DNA of 40,576 nucleotides from DATHWB01 sp040905965 (lineage in GTDB: Bacteria; Actinomycetota; Acidimicrobiia; Spongiisociales; ZC4RG35): positions 1-40,576 of the forward strand of contig JBBDQP010000038.1 in NCBI GenBank assembly GCA_040905965.1, written 5' to 3'. Positions within the stretch are counted from its first letter, which is position 1, and each line of letters begins with the position of its first letter. The notes under the pieces were generated by a model. It did not search any database and was not told the DNA's origin. It saw nothing but the letters and a program-made list of their open reading frames with translations. A program made the translations under genes and the position numbers. This document shows positions 33,158 through 40,576 of the stretch, piece by piece.

Positions 33158-33846
33158 CGGCTGTGCTCACGTCGCTCCTCTCTTCGGTCTCCGACCATCA
33201 CCTCCACGGACTCGCCACCGGCTTCGAATCTGCCGGCACCGAAGTTGCCGCAGTCACCGGTCCATGGGACGAGCGAATGAGAGCCTTCCAAGACGGTCGG
33301 GTTCTCGCGGGATGGTTGTGCGGGCTGCTCCACGTCGAGCTCCAGAACCAGGGTGGATGGCCGTATCGGGCGGTCGCCGCGCAGCCCTCGACACGCCCAG
33401 ACACCCTGGGTCTCCCCGTGTATTACGGCGACATCGTCGTCGCTCGCCAGTCCCGGCGACTCGGATTCGCGGACCTGGAGGGAGCGACCTTCGCCTACAA
33501 CGAGGAGAGTTCACTCTCCGGCTTTCGCATGATGACCGATCACCTGCGAGCCATCGGTTCGGACCTGTCGTTCTTCGGTGGGGCAACGAAATCAGGATCA
33601 CACCTGGCCTCACTCGAGCTCGTCGCAAACGGGTCGGCCGATTGCGCCGTCATCGATTCGACGCTGATCGACGACCGGGTGGAAGGGACCGACGCCATCC
33701 GGGTCGTGACATCCCTGGGACCCTATCCCGCACCTCCGCTCGTCACCCTGCCGGAGGACGAAGATCACGTGAGATCGATTGCGATCACCGCAGGCTGGGT
33801 CGGAGTTGCCGACGACGCCTACGACGATCTGCGATCGCCGCGATGA
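33154..33846 (+). CDS. PhnD-like periplasmic-binding-fold protein without signal peptide
   Basis: 230 residues from GTG 33154. Motifs fit the phosphate/phosphite/phosphonate substrate-binding fold: LGLPVYYGDIVVARQS, FADLEGATFAYNEESSLSGFRMM and GGATKSGSHLASLELVANGSADCAVID. There is no signal sequence or lipobox, so it appears cytoplasmic and no permease or ATPase gene accompanies it. A ligand-sensing or enzymatic role, linked to the IclR regulator and the unknown protein it overlaps, is more likely than transport. An in-frame ATG at 33124 is the alternative start. Confidence 0.75.
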   Translation: MTAVLTSLLSSVSDHHLHGLATGFESAGTEVAAVTGPWDERMRAFQDGRVLAGWLCGLLHVELQNQGGWPYRAVAAQPSTRPDTLGLPVYYGDIVVARQSRRLGFADLEGATFAYNEESSLSGFRMMTDHLRAIGSDLSFFGGATKSGSHLASLELVANGSADCAVIDSTLIDDRVEGTDAIRVVTSLGPYPAPPLVTLPEDEDHVRSIAITAGWVGVADDAYDDLRSPR

Positions 33847-33871
33847 CCGGCCCGGTACCGTTCCGGCCACC

Positions 33872-35077
33872 ATGCCGCCCGAACTGACCATCCGCACAGG
33901 GCATCCCGACTTTCTCGATCTCCCGTGGGACAATTCACTCTCGGATTGGGAGCTCGACAACATCGTCGACCTGCCCAAAGGAATCTCACGTCACGAGGTG
34001 CGGTTCCTGCAATATCCGCAGGGCGTGTATGCCGTCAAGGAGCTGCCGACCAGAGCCGCCCGCCAGGACTACACCGTGTTGAGGACGCTCGAGTCCTTCG
34101 GCGGCCCCGCTGTCCGGCCCGTCGGGCTGGTCGAGCGGCGTGATCCGGACAAGTACTCCGAGCGGTCCGCCGCGCTCATCACCGCCTACGAGCCGTTCTC
34201 CTTCTCATACCGGGAGCTTGTGCAGGGTCCCGGCTTCGGCGCCCGCCGTAGCCAGATGCTGGACGCATTCGCAGGTCTCCTCGTTGAACTCCACCTCGCC
34301 GGGGTCTTTTGGGGCGACTGTTCCCTCTCCAATGTCCTCTACCGATTCGACGCAGAGGCCATCGAGACGGTGATGGTCGATGCAGAGACCGCGGTGGTCT
34401 TCGACGAAGGACACATCTCCGACGGGCGGCGGATGGAAGACATCGAGATCATGATCATCAACGTGGCCGGCGGCATGGCGGACATCGCCGCATCCCAAGG
34501 AATCGACCTCGACCACGCCGACCTCAGCCTCGGCGAAGACATCGCCGATCGCTATCACGGGCTGTGGAAAGAGCTGACGGCGGAGCCGACGATTGGACTG
34601 GAAGAGCGGTATCAGATCGGCAACCGGATCGATCGGCTCAACGACCTCGGGTTCAACGTGGAAGAAGTGGACCTGATCCCGCAGGGTGAGGGTGGGTCGC
34701 GCCTGAAGCTCAAACTGAAAGTCGGCGGACGGACCTTCCACGCCACACGCCTGAAAGAGCTGACCGGCATCGAGGCTCTCGAACACCAGGCGAAGCAGCT
34801 CCTGGCAGACCTGTACTACTTCCAGGCCAACCTGACCATCACGAGTCCGACGGGGAAGAACGTCGCCGCCATCCAGTGGCGGGTGTCGCAGTTCGAACCC
34901 ATGGTCGACCGCCTACGACAGCTCGAAGGCGTGGTCGATCCCGTACAGGCGTATTGCGATCTCCTTCTGCACCGCTACGTCATGTCCGAAGGGTTCGGCC
35001 GGGACGTGGGTCTGGAGGCGGCGTGGGACGACTGGCTGTCGCGAGGGCGACCGGGTTATCCGCTCGCCGAGGACTGA
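33872..35077 (+). CDS. DUF4032 protein with kinase-like N-terminal domain
   Basis: 401 residues from ATG 33872. The first half resembles a small-molecule or lipopolysaccharide-type kinase: K56 in YAVKEL, WGDCSLSNVLY at 147-157 (catalytic-loop-like) and VDAET at 169-173 in the DFG position. The second half is the DUF4032 region (YQIGNRIDRLNDLGFNVEEVDL...LKLKLKVGGRTFHATRLKELTG). The family is common in actinobacteria; its substrate is unknown. Its 3' end overlaps the convergent gene by 22 bp. Confidence 0.85.
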   Translation: MPPELTIRTGHPDFLDLPWDNSLSDWELDNIVDLPKGISRHEVRFLQYPQGVYAVKELPTRAARQDYTVLRTLESFGGPAVRPVGLVERRDPDKYSERSAALITAYEPFSFSYRELVQGPGFGARRSQMLDAFAGLLVELHLAGVFWGDCSLSNVLYRFDAEAIETVMVDAETAVVFDEGHISDGRRMEDIEIMIINVAGGMADIAASQGIDLDHADLSLGEDIADRYHGLWKELTAEPTIGLEERYQIGNRIDRLNDLGFNVEEVDLIPQGEGGSRLKLKLKVGGRTFHATRLKELTGIEALEHQAKQLLADLYYFQANLTITSPTGKNVAAIQWRVSQFEPMVDRLRQLEGVVDPVQAYCDLLLHRYVMSEGFGRDVGLEAAWDDWLSRGRPGYPLAED

Positions 35078-35622
35078 TCGCCGAACGCAACCAGGCCGTC
35101 GATCGACGTGGCGTTCTTCCTCGCCCGATACTCGACCAACTCGGCGGCGCTCCGCGCCTCTTCCCACGCCGTCAGCCGGTCGCGGGGTCCGACAAGGTCC
35201 ATGAGAGGCACGCCGAAACCGCATGAAGACTGGATCCGGTCGACGGCGACGTCGACCACCGCCCTCGTCGAGTGGGGAACGTCGTCGAAGACCGCGATTC
35301 GCTCGTCAAAACCCAGAGATCCGACCAGGTGAGCGGTCCCCGCCCCGAACAGGCGGACGATCTTTGGTGGCCCGTCGAACGCGCAGAACATGACGGTGAT
35401 CCTTCCGTTCTCTCGCAAATGGGCGATCGTTTCGGCCGCGCTCCCGGTGAGGTCGAGATATCTCACCGTGTGCGAGTCGAGCACCCTGAACGTGTCGAGT
35501 CCCTTCGGTGACACATTCACATGTCCGTCGGCGGACAAGGGGGCGCTCGCCACGAAGAACACCCGCTGACTCTCGATCCAGGCCTTCAAGTCCTCGTCGA
35601 TGGCATCCAGGACGGATCCCAT
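35056..35622 (-). CDS. Pyridoxamine 5'-phosphate oxidase-like flavin/F420-binding protein
   Basis: 188 residues. The split-barrel pattern is visible: FFVASAPLSADGHVNVSPKG, VRYLDLTGSAAETIAHLRENGRITVMFCAF and PPKIVRLFGAGTAHLVG. This is the PNPOx-like fold, whose actinobacterial members bind FMN, F420 or heme. Its ATG shares one base with the cofH stop (TGATG), and the F420 genes just upstream make an F420 link plausible. The ATG at 35622 is preferred over an open frame running further upstream through cofH. Confidence 0.85.
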   Translation of the reverse strand: MGSVLDAIDEDLKAWIESQRVFFVASAPLSADGHVNVSPKGLDTFRVLDSHTVRYLDLTGSAAETIAHLRENGRITVMFCAFDGPPKIVRLFGAGTAHLVGSLGFDERIAVFDDVPHSTRAVVDVAVDRIQSSCGFGVPLMDLVGPRDRLTAWEEARSAAELVEYRARKNATSIDGLVAFGDQSSASG

Positions 35623-37481
35623 CAGCCGATCCTCGCGTAGACCGTGTTGCGCCGCACCGGATTGCGGCCTGCCCCCCGGATGGCGGCCACGAACTCGTCC
35701 GGTGTCATCTCCTGGCCGTGGGCCGCACCCGCCGCGCGAGTGATGATTTCGCCCATCAGCGTGCCTCCCAGATCGTTGCAACCGGCGTCGAGCAGACGCG
35801 CCCCGCCGTCGAGCCCGAGCTTGACCCATGACGCCTGGATGTTGTCGATCAATCCATCGAACGCCAGCCGTGCCACCGAGTGGATGAGAACTGTCTCATC
35901 CCAGGTAGGTCCGGGGCGAGCCAGTCCGCGCAGGAAGATCGGTGACCCCATGTGGACGAATGGGAGGGGGACGAACTCGGTGAAGCCGCCAGTACGCCGC
36001 TGGATCGCCCTGATCACTTCGTAGTGATTTGCCCACGATCGAGGGTTGTCGATGTGCCCGAACATCACGGTCGCCGTCGCCCGCAGACCGAGGTCATGGG
36101 CGGTGAGCATCACTTCAGCCCACTGCGCGGTACGGATCTTGTCGGGGCAGAGATGGAGCCTGACGTCATCGTCGAGGATCTCTGCCGCGGTCCCGGGAAG
36201 CGAACCGAGCCCTGCGTCGTGCAGCCGGGACAGGAAGTCGCGGACGGAGACGCCGAGCGTCTCCGCGCCTTGCCACACTTCGAGGGGGGTGAAACCGTGG
36301 ATGTGCATGTCGGGCAACTCGGCCTTGATGGCCTCGACCACCCCAACGTAGAAATCCCCAGTGAACTCAGGATGGATCCCGCCCTGCAACGTGACCTCGG
36401 TGGCCCCCCGGTCCCACGCCTCCTGAGACCACTGGACGATCTCCGGGATCCCCATCAGATACGGATCGCCTCGCAGGTTCAGGCTGCGTGGCCCCTTCGA
36501 AAAGGCACAGAAGCCGCAACGGAAGTAGCACATGTTCGTGTAGTTGATGTTCCGGTTGACGACGTAGCTGACGTCCTCACCGCTCGTCCGCTTGCGCAGG
36601 GCATCGGCACTCCAGGCGATCGCATCGACTTGATCGCCGCGTGCCGCGAACAGGGCTTCGAGCTCAGAGACAGTCGGCGGAGTTCCCGCCAGTGATCGTT
36701 CGAGAACGGGACGCAGTGACCCTGCTCCGGCGAGTTGGTCAGGCGACCGCCCTCCCACCCATGCAGTGTCGGTCCATTCGGAGGAGATCCGGCCATCGGG
36801 TACGGGTGGAGCCTCGTCTTTGCCAGGCGCCCACGAGTAGCGGGGCCGGGCAGCCCCCGACCCGTCGACCTGACCCAGCCATGCAGTAAAAACGTCAGCC
36901 GGAAGTTCACTTCGGGCAGAGTCGATCTCGACTCCAAGCGGAAAGGCGGTCCGCTCGACCAAACCGTGGCCCGCCAGACCCTCCCTGAGTTCCGCGATCC
37001 GTTCGCCGCTCCAATCACGAAGGACGAGATCACCTGCACCGGCCGCGACGGCGGCGATCGCTTGGGTGACGCCGTCGACAAAGACCGAAAGGCGAACGTC
37101 GAGACCCGGAAGGTCGACCCGAGAAGACCAGTCGGCCACTGCCGAACGCCCGACGCGGAGAAAGGGCGCTCGCAACCGAGCGACTGCGTCGAGGGTCGCC
37201 TCCCACGACGCGCTCGCCACCACCGTGACCCGCCATCCGCTCACCCCGGCGCGTTCCAAACCGGCGGTGGCGACCGGATCAACCAGGTATCCGGCGGCAG
37301 GATGGGCGACGGAGGACGACACGACGAGCACCCGCTCTGCGGCCCCCGTCGATACTGCTTCTGGGTTGGGAGCGGCGATTTCGAGCACTGTGGTGCCTTC
37401 CCGACGACGGGTGGACGCCGAGATCTGATTGACATCTGTCGCCGGGCGCGCCCGCACGAATGTCACTGTGTCCATGCTCAT
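35622..37481 (-). CDS. cofH: F420 biosynthesis protein CofH with unusual N-terminal extension
   Basis: 619 residues. From about 258 on it is a normal CofH: radical-SAM motif C318-x3-C322-x2-C325, FSKGPRSLNLRGDPYLM, TLQGGIHPEFTGDFY, and the C-terminal GGARLLDAGCNDLGGTLMGE. CofH joins 5-amino-6-ribitylaminouracil and tyrosine, the first half of Fo synthesis. The first 255 residues are extra: an alpha/beta region (RVLVVSSSVAHPAAGYLVDPVATAGLERAG...LRVGRSAVADWSS) followed by a Pro-rich linker. In mycobacterial FbiC the N-terminal partner is CofG, but here CofG is a separate gene. The start overlaps the cofG stop as ATGA. Confidence 0.88.
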   Translation of the reverse strand: MSMDTVTFVRARPATDVNQISASTRRREGTTVLEIAAPNPEAVSTGAAERVLVVSSSVAHPAAGYLVDPVATAGLERAGVSGWRVTVVASASWEATLDAVARLRAPFLRVGRSAVADWSSRVDLPGLDVRLSVFVDGVTQAIAAVAAGAGDLVLRDWSGERIAELREGLAGHGLVERTAFPLGVEIDSARSELPADVFTAWLGQVDGSGAARPRYSWAPGKDEAPPVPDGRISSEWTDTAWVGGRSPDQLAGAGSLRPVLERSLAGTPPTVSELEALFAARGDQVDAIAWSADALRKRTSGEDVSYVVNRNINYTNMCYFRCGFCAFSKGPRSLNLRGDPYLMGIPEIVQWSQEAWDRGATEVTLQGGIHPEFTGDFYVGVVEAIKAELPDMHIHGFTPLEVWQGAETLGVSVRDFLSRLHDAGLGSLPGTAAEILDDDVRLHLCPDKIRTAQWAEVMLTAHDLGLRATATVMFGHIDNPRSWANHYEVIRAIQRRTGGFTEFVPLPFVHMGSPIFLRGLARPGPTWDETVLIHSVARLAFDGLIDNIQASWVKLGLDGGARLLDAGCNDLGGTLMGEIITRAAGAAHGQEMTPDEFVAAIRGAGRNPVRRNTVYARIG

Positions 37482-38617
37482 CGGCTCAATCCTTCCAGTC
37501 GGGGTGTGCGAGCGAAACCGTCATCGTCGGCCGCGTCCGCCAGCCTCGCGCGGAGGCCGGCGTCGATCCACTCGGGTCCCATGTGGCTCGGGTAGACAGG
37601 GAGGCGAGGCAGGAGCCTGAATCCCGCTGCGCTCGTTCGCGCCTCGAGTTCGTCGAGGTGGGGCCAGGGCGCCTCGGGATTGACGAAGTCGATCGTGAGC
37701 GGAGACACGCCCCCCCAGTCGTTGATGCCCGCTTCCAGGTAGGACTCGAAGCGCTCTGTCAGGTTGGGCGGAACCTGAATGCTCATCTCCGGTCCGAAGA
37801 TCCAGCGTGCCACGGCGACGACGCGAGCAAACCAGGCGGGGATGGGTTCGGCGTGTCCGCGCATCCGAGTGTCCGCCTTCGCCCGAAAGTTCTGGATGAT
37901 CACCTCTTGGATCTGTCCTCCCTCCGCATGGAGGGCGGACAGGGCAAGGAGCGAGTCGACGATCTCCGCATTGTTCTCTCCGATACCGACCAGGATTCCA
38001 CTCGTAAACGGGACGTGCTCGGCACCGGCAGCCTCGATCGTGTCAACCCGAGCCTGTGGTTCCTTGTCCGGACTGCCGTAGTGAGGCATGCCTGGCTCAG
38101 CCAGGCGGGGCGAGATGTTCTCCAGCATCATCCCCATCGAGACGTTCGTCGGTCGCAGCATCTGGATCTCGTCACGACTCATTACACCGGGATTGGCGTG
38201 CGGGAAAAGTCCGGTCTCCTCGACGACAAGTCGCGACATCGCTTCGACATACTGAAGTGTCGACTGGTGACCCTTGGCAGCCAGGAACTCTCTCGCCTGA
38301 GGCCAGCGTGCCTCCGGCCGGTCTCCGAGAGTGAACAAAGCTTCGGTGCACCCGCGCTCATCGCCGGCGCGGGCCACGGCGATCACCTCATCGGGTTCCA
38401 GGTACACGCCGCCGGCACCCGGCGGCTTGGCGAACGTGCAATAGGTGCAGACATCCCGACAGAGCGTTGTCAGCGGGATGAACACCTTGCGGCTGTAGGT
38501 GATGACGTCGCCGTGGCCTTGGCGTCCCAACTCGGCCGCCGTTGCGAACAACGGCGCGGAATCGATCCGTCCGTCGAGATATGCGATCGCCCGATCACGG
38601 TCCGGGAGTCCAATCAT
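37478..38617 (-). CDS. cofG: 7,8-didemethyl-8-hydroxy-5-deazariboflavin synthase subunit CofG
   Basis: 379 residues. The radical-SAM motif C53-x3-C57-x2-C60 lies in LTTLCRDVCTYCTFAKPPG. EALFTLGDRPE, NPGVMSRDEI, MGMMLENISPRL and FTSGILVGIGE are typical CofG blocks. With CofH it makes Fo, the chromophore of coenzyme F420. The full F420 route needs cofC/D/E, which are not in the window. The ATGA overlap with cofH indicates coupled expression. Confidence 0.94.
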   Translation of the reverse strand: MIGLPDRDRAIAYLDGRIDSAPLFATAAELGRQGHGDVITYSRKVFIPLTTLCRDVCTYCTFAKPPGAGGVYLEPDEVIAVARAGDERGCTEALFTLGDRPEARWPQAREFLAAKGHQSTLQYVEAMSRLVVEETGLFPHANPGVMSRDEIQMLRPTNVSMGMMLENISPRLAEPGMPHYGSPDKEPQARVDTIEAAGAEHVPFTSGILVGIGENNAEIVDSLLALSALHAEGGQIQEVIIQNFRAKADTRMRGHAEPIPAWFARVVAVARWIFGPEMSIQVPPNLTERFESYLEAGINDWGGVSPLTIDFVNPEAPWPHLDELEARTSAAGFRLLPRLPVYPSHMGPEWIDAGLRARLADAADDDGFARTPRLEGLSR

Positions 38618-38649
38618 CGAAGAACCGTATCAGCGGACGTGATGTGCGG

Positions 38650-39450
38650 TCACGACAGAGAGCCGGAGGCGCCTGTCACGCCGCCGTCGACAGGCAGGAT
38701 CACACCCGTCAGCCAGGTTGCGTGATCAGACGCCAGATAGGTGATGGCGGCGGCGACGTCCTCTGTCGTTCCAAGCCGACCCAACGGATGGGTGCGGGCG
38801 GCAGCCTCCTCGTCGGCGGTCCACAGCAGCTCCGAGAGGCGGGTTTTGACGACCGCAGGCGCAACGGCGTTCACACGTACCTTCGGGGCCAGTTCGAAAG
38901 CGAGCTGATGTGTCAGGTGGATCAGTGCCGCCTTCGAGACGTTGTAGGCGCCCATGATGGGGCTCGGACGGAGGCCGCCCACCGAGGCGACATTGATGAT
39001 CACACCGCCGTGATCCTTCATTCCCGCGTGATACGCCATGCGAGACCACACGAGCGGCGCCCGCTGATTGACCTGCCACGTCTTGTCGATGGCGCCCATG
39101 TCGACGTCCATGATCGAACCGCCCGAAGGGTTCGTTCCGGCATTGTTGACGAGTATGTCGACGCTTCCGAATCGTTCGACCGTCGCCGAGATCGTGCGTT
39201 CCGCCTCACCGTCGTCATCGGCCCGAGCCGCCAGACCAAGCACCCGATCGGCCCCGAACCCCGCCTGTGCGAGCTGCTCGGTCGCTGCTTCGACGTTCTC
39301 GGGTCGCCGCGAGGTGATGGTCACACCATCCGCCCCACTTTCGAGAAGCATCTGTGCGGTCGCCAACCCAATCCCCCGCGTGGCGCCGGTGACCACGGCC
39401 ACCTTCCCGCTGACGCTCAGTTGCATCTGGGTTCCGAGATCAATGTCCAC
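38650..39450 (-). CDS. SDR-family NAD(P)-dependent oxidoreductase
   Basis: 266 residues from GTG 39450, with an in-frame ATG at 39426 as alternative. TGATRGIG at 21-28 is the cofactor motif. NNAGTNPSGG, INVASVGG and the catalytic Y-x3-K in GAYNVSKAAL follow, with a C-terminal LPVDGG. It is a classical SDR that would reduce or oxidise a carbonyl/hydroxyl substrate, not identified. Its start overlaps the end of the flavin reductase gene by 11 nt, so the two may act together. Confidence 0.9.
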   Translation of the reverse strand: MDIDLGTQMQLSVSGKVAVVTGATRGIGLATAQMLLESGADGVTITSRRPENVEAATEQLAQAGFGADRVLGLAARADDDGEAERTISATVERFGSVDILVNNAGTNPSGGSIMDVDMGAIDKTWQVNQRAPLVWSRMAYHAGMKDHGGVIINVASVGGLRPSPIMGAYNVSKAALIHLTHQLAFELAPKVRVNAVAPAVVKTRLSELLWTADEEAAARTHPLGRLGTTEDVAAAITYLASDHATWLTGVILPVDGGVTGASGSLS

Positions 39451-39937
39451 CTCGCTTCACGCCGCCGTACTTCATCCTGGTGTCACTGACCGCAGCCGCC
39501 CGTTGATCCTCATCGAGCACCTCGGCGTCGACCACCTCACCCACGAAGAAGGTATGAGTGCCGAAGTCGTGCGTCGAGCGGACCTCGCAATCCATCCAGG
39601 CGATCGCCTCTTCGAAAATCGGGGCGCCCGTCACACCCTCGGTAATCGGGCGCTCGTTGAGAGTCATGCCGTCCTTGGTGGCAGGCTTCGAGAATTTCAC
39701 GAAGGGACGGGTGTCATCCGAGGGCCAGAGGTTGACAGTGAACGATCCTCCGTCACTGATGAGGCGGTGGGTCACCGACGAGTTGTCGACGCCGATACCG
39801 ATCAGCACCGGTTCCATCGAAACCTGGGTGATCCACGACGTGGTCATCGCATTCCACTCGTCGCCCGCGCGAGAACCGACCAGTGCCAGCGCGTTCGGGA
39901 TCTTCCAAGTGACCTTGTTGAGAACGACGTCATCCAT
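39440..39937 (-). CDS. Flavin reductase-like domain protein
   Basis: 165 residues from ATG 39937. The flavin reductase/DIM6 pattern is seen in ALALVGSRAGDEWNAMTTSWITQVSMEPVLIGIGV, SFTVNLWPSDD, APIFEEAIAWMDCEV and HTFFVGEVVDAEVL. Such proteins bind FMN and reduce it with NAD(P)H, or act as small oxidoreductases. It is the first gene of a minus-strand run that may continue through the SDR to the F420 genes. It is divergent from the UspA-like gene across 57 bp. Confidence 0.88.
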   Translation of the reverse strand: MDDVVLNKVTWKIPNALALVGSRAGDEWNAMTTSWITQVSMEPVLIGIGVDNSSVTHRLISDGGSFTVNLWPSDDTRPFVKFSKPATKDGMTLNERPITEGVTGAPIFEEAIAWMDCEVRSTHDFGTHTFFVGEVVDAEVLDEDQRAAAVSDTRMKYGGVKRGGH

Positions 39938-39994
39938 GACCCGGAGAGTAGAGCAGTGGGCAGCAAGGCGCGATGCGGGCCTAATGTCGCGGGG

Positions 39995-40498
39995 GTGCAC
40001 GTCCTGATCGCCACGACCGGTGTGCTGCCCCCCGCACCGAGCGCCGAACTCTGCAGCCGGCTGCTGCCCGACGACGGAGTCGTCACCGTGATGACGGTGA
40101 TCGAGGTCCCGAAGACGTTCCTCGAGTCGATGGACGAGGAGGAACGTCGATCTTTCCTCGACCAGGGCGACTGGCAGACCGATACCGCCGAGATGAAGAC
40201 GCTGACCTACCTCGAAGAACGCGGACGGAGAGCCGTCGAACCGGTCGTCGCAGCCCTGCGCGCCCGTGGCATCGAACCCCACATCACCTTCGTCGAAGGC
40301 CCGGACCCCGTTGACGCCATCGTCTCAACTGCGCTCGACCTCACAGCCGACATCATCATGATGGGCGCTACCCGTCGCCTCTTCACCGAACAAGCCTGGA
40401 CGAGCGTCTCCGCCCGGGTCATGGAACGCACCCACTGCCCCCTCGTCCTGGTCCCTGCCGCCACCCGCGCAGAAGAAACCGACCGCGAAGGCGACTAG
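39995..40498 (+). CDS. Universal stress protein (UspA-like), ATP motif degenerate
   Basis: 167 residues from GTG 39995. The UspA fold is recognisable in HVLIATTGVLPP, VVTVMTVIEVP, and the C-terminal DIIMMGATRRLFTEQAWTSVSARVMERTHCPLVLVPA. In ATP-binding members that last region reads G-x2-G-x9-G-S/T; here only the first Gly is kept, so nucleotide binding is doubtful. It may act as a stress-related adaptor. Confidence 0.82.
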   Translation: MHVLIATTGVLPPAPSAELCSRLLPDDGVVTVMTVIEVPKTFLESMDEEERRSFLDQGDWQTDTAEMKTLTYLEERGRRAVEPVVAALRARGIEPHITFVEGPDPVDAIVSTALDLTADIIMMGATRRLFTEQAWTSVSARVMERTHCPLVLVPAATRAEETDREGD

Positions 40499-40523
40499 CA
40501 AGAGCGTCGAGGGTTGATGCAGT

Positions 40524-40576
40524 TTATGGGGGGTCGGCGCCGGTGACGGTGTAGGTGGTGCCGAGGGGGCTGGTCC
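40524..40576 (-). CDS. C-terminal tail of an unidentified protein (partial)
   Basis: The minus strand reads TSPLGTTYTVTGADPP then TAA at 40524-40526. The Thr/Gly/Pro-rich end is like that of secreted or surface proteins with beta-sandwich repeats. The rest lies outside the window, so this is only a hint. Confidence 0.3.
   Translation of the reverse strand, partial: TSPLGTTYTVTGADPP

Noticed and set aside
33154..33846. Phosphonate ABC transporter
   Set aside because: The binding protein has no signal peptide or lipobox, and there is no permease or ATPase gene in the neighbourhood.
1..40576. CRISPR arrays, tRNA/rRNA genes, insertion sequences, prophage
   Set aside because: No regularly spaced repeats, cloverleaf-like sequences, transposase or integrase motifs, or terminal inverted repeats were seen.

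Overview
This 40.6-kb window is GC-rich, densely packed chromosomal DNA, almost certainly from an actinomycete-type bacterium (Actinomycetota). An Acidimicrobiia-like lineage is an inference, not proven here. Supporting signs are a RamB-type acetate regulator divergent from the glyoxylate-shunt genes, F420 biosynthesis (cofG/cofH), a heliorhodopsin, frequent GTG starts and many 1-4 nt start/stop overlaps. I see no tRNA, rRNA, CRISPR array, insertion sequence or prophage, and no gene-free stretch above about 300 bases.

Layout. 1-3.9 kb (minus strand): a small orphan gene, a PHP phosphoesterase, rimO, cinA and the first codons of a thpR-like gene, resembling the known cinA-thpR-recA neighbourhood. 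4.0-4.7 kb (plus): a complete heliorhodopsin. 4.7-10.2 kb: aceB-aceA and a type II GAPDH-like gene on minus, with the divergent RamB-like regulator on plus. 10.2-15.7 kb (minus): ftsK followed by E1-alpha, E1-beta and E2 genes of a 2-oxoacid dehydrogenase. 15.8-18.5 kb (minus): dapA, RNase J and a small lipoprotein gene broken by a one-base frameshift, all with ATGA overlaps. 18.6-19.4 kb: a thioredoxin-TPR protein. 19.5-21.2 kb (minus): a MerB-like domain, a class III nucleotide cyclase and a cyclic-nucleotide-binding protein. 21.3-24.4 kb: cyclophilin, small membrane and soluble proteins, dapB and an M16 peptidase. 24.5-30.3 kb (plus): a VWA/HExxH protein with its CobS/MoxR-like AAA partner, a LOG-family protein, a TIGR03084-type protein and a crotonase. 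30.3-35.1 kb: a nuclease-like protein, an HD-GYP protein, an IclR regulator with two coupled genes, and a DUF4032 kinase-like protein. 35.1-39.9 kb (minus): a flavin/F420-oxidoreductase-like protein, cofH, cofG, an SDR and a flavin reductase. The end holds a UspA-like gene and the tail of another minus-strand gene.

The most interesting feature is at 19,996-21,177. The MerB-like frame and the cyclase frame are the same reading frame, interrupted by one UGA. That UGA falls where MerB has its catalytic Cys159, and the conserved MerB C-terminal motif continues directly after it. The following RNA can fold into a hairpin with a GGUC loop, at nearly the same distance as in the E. coli fdhF SECIS. 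This suggests a possible selenocysteine-containing MerB-like/cyclase fusion next to a cNMP-binding effector. A nonsense mutation or a coupled gene pair remain real alternatives. Secondary points of interest are the heliorhodopsin, the degenerate AAA/VWA pair, the extended CofH, the crotonase gene with no canonical start, and the frameshifted lipoprotein.
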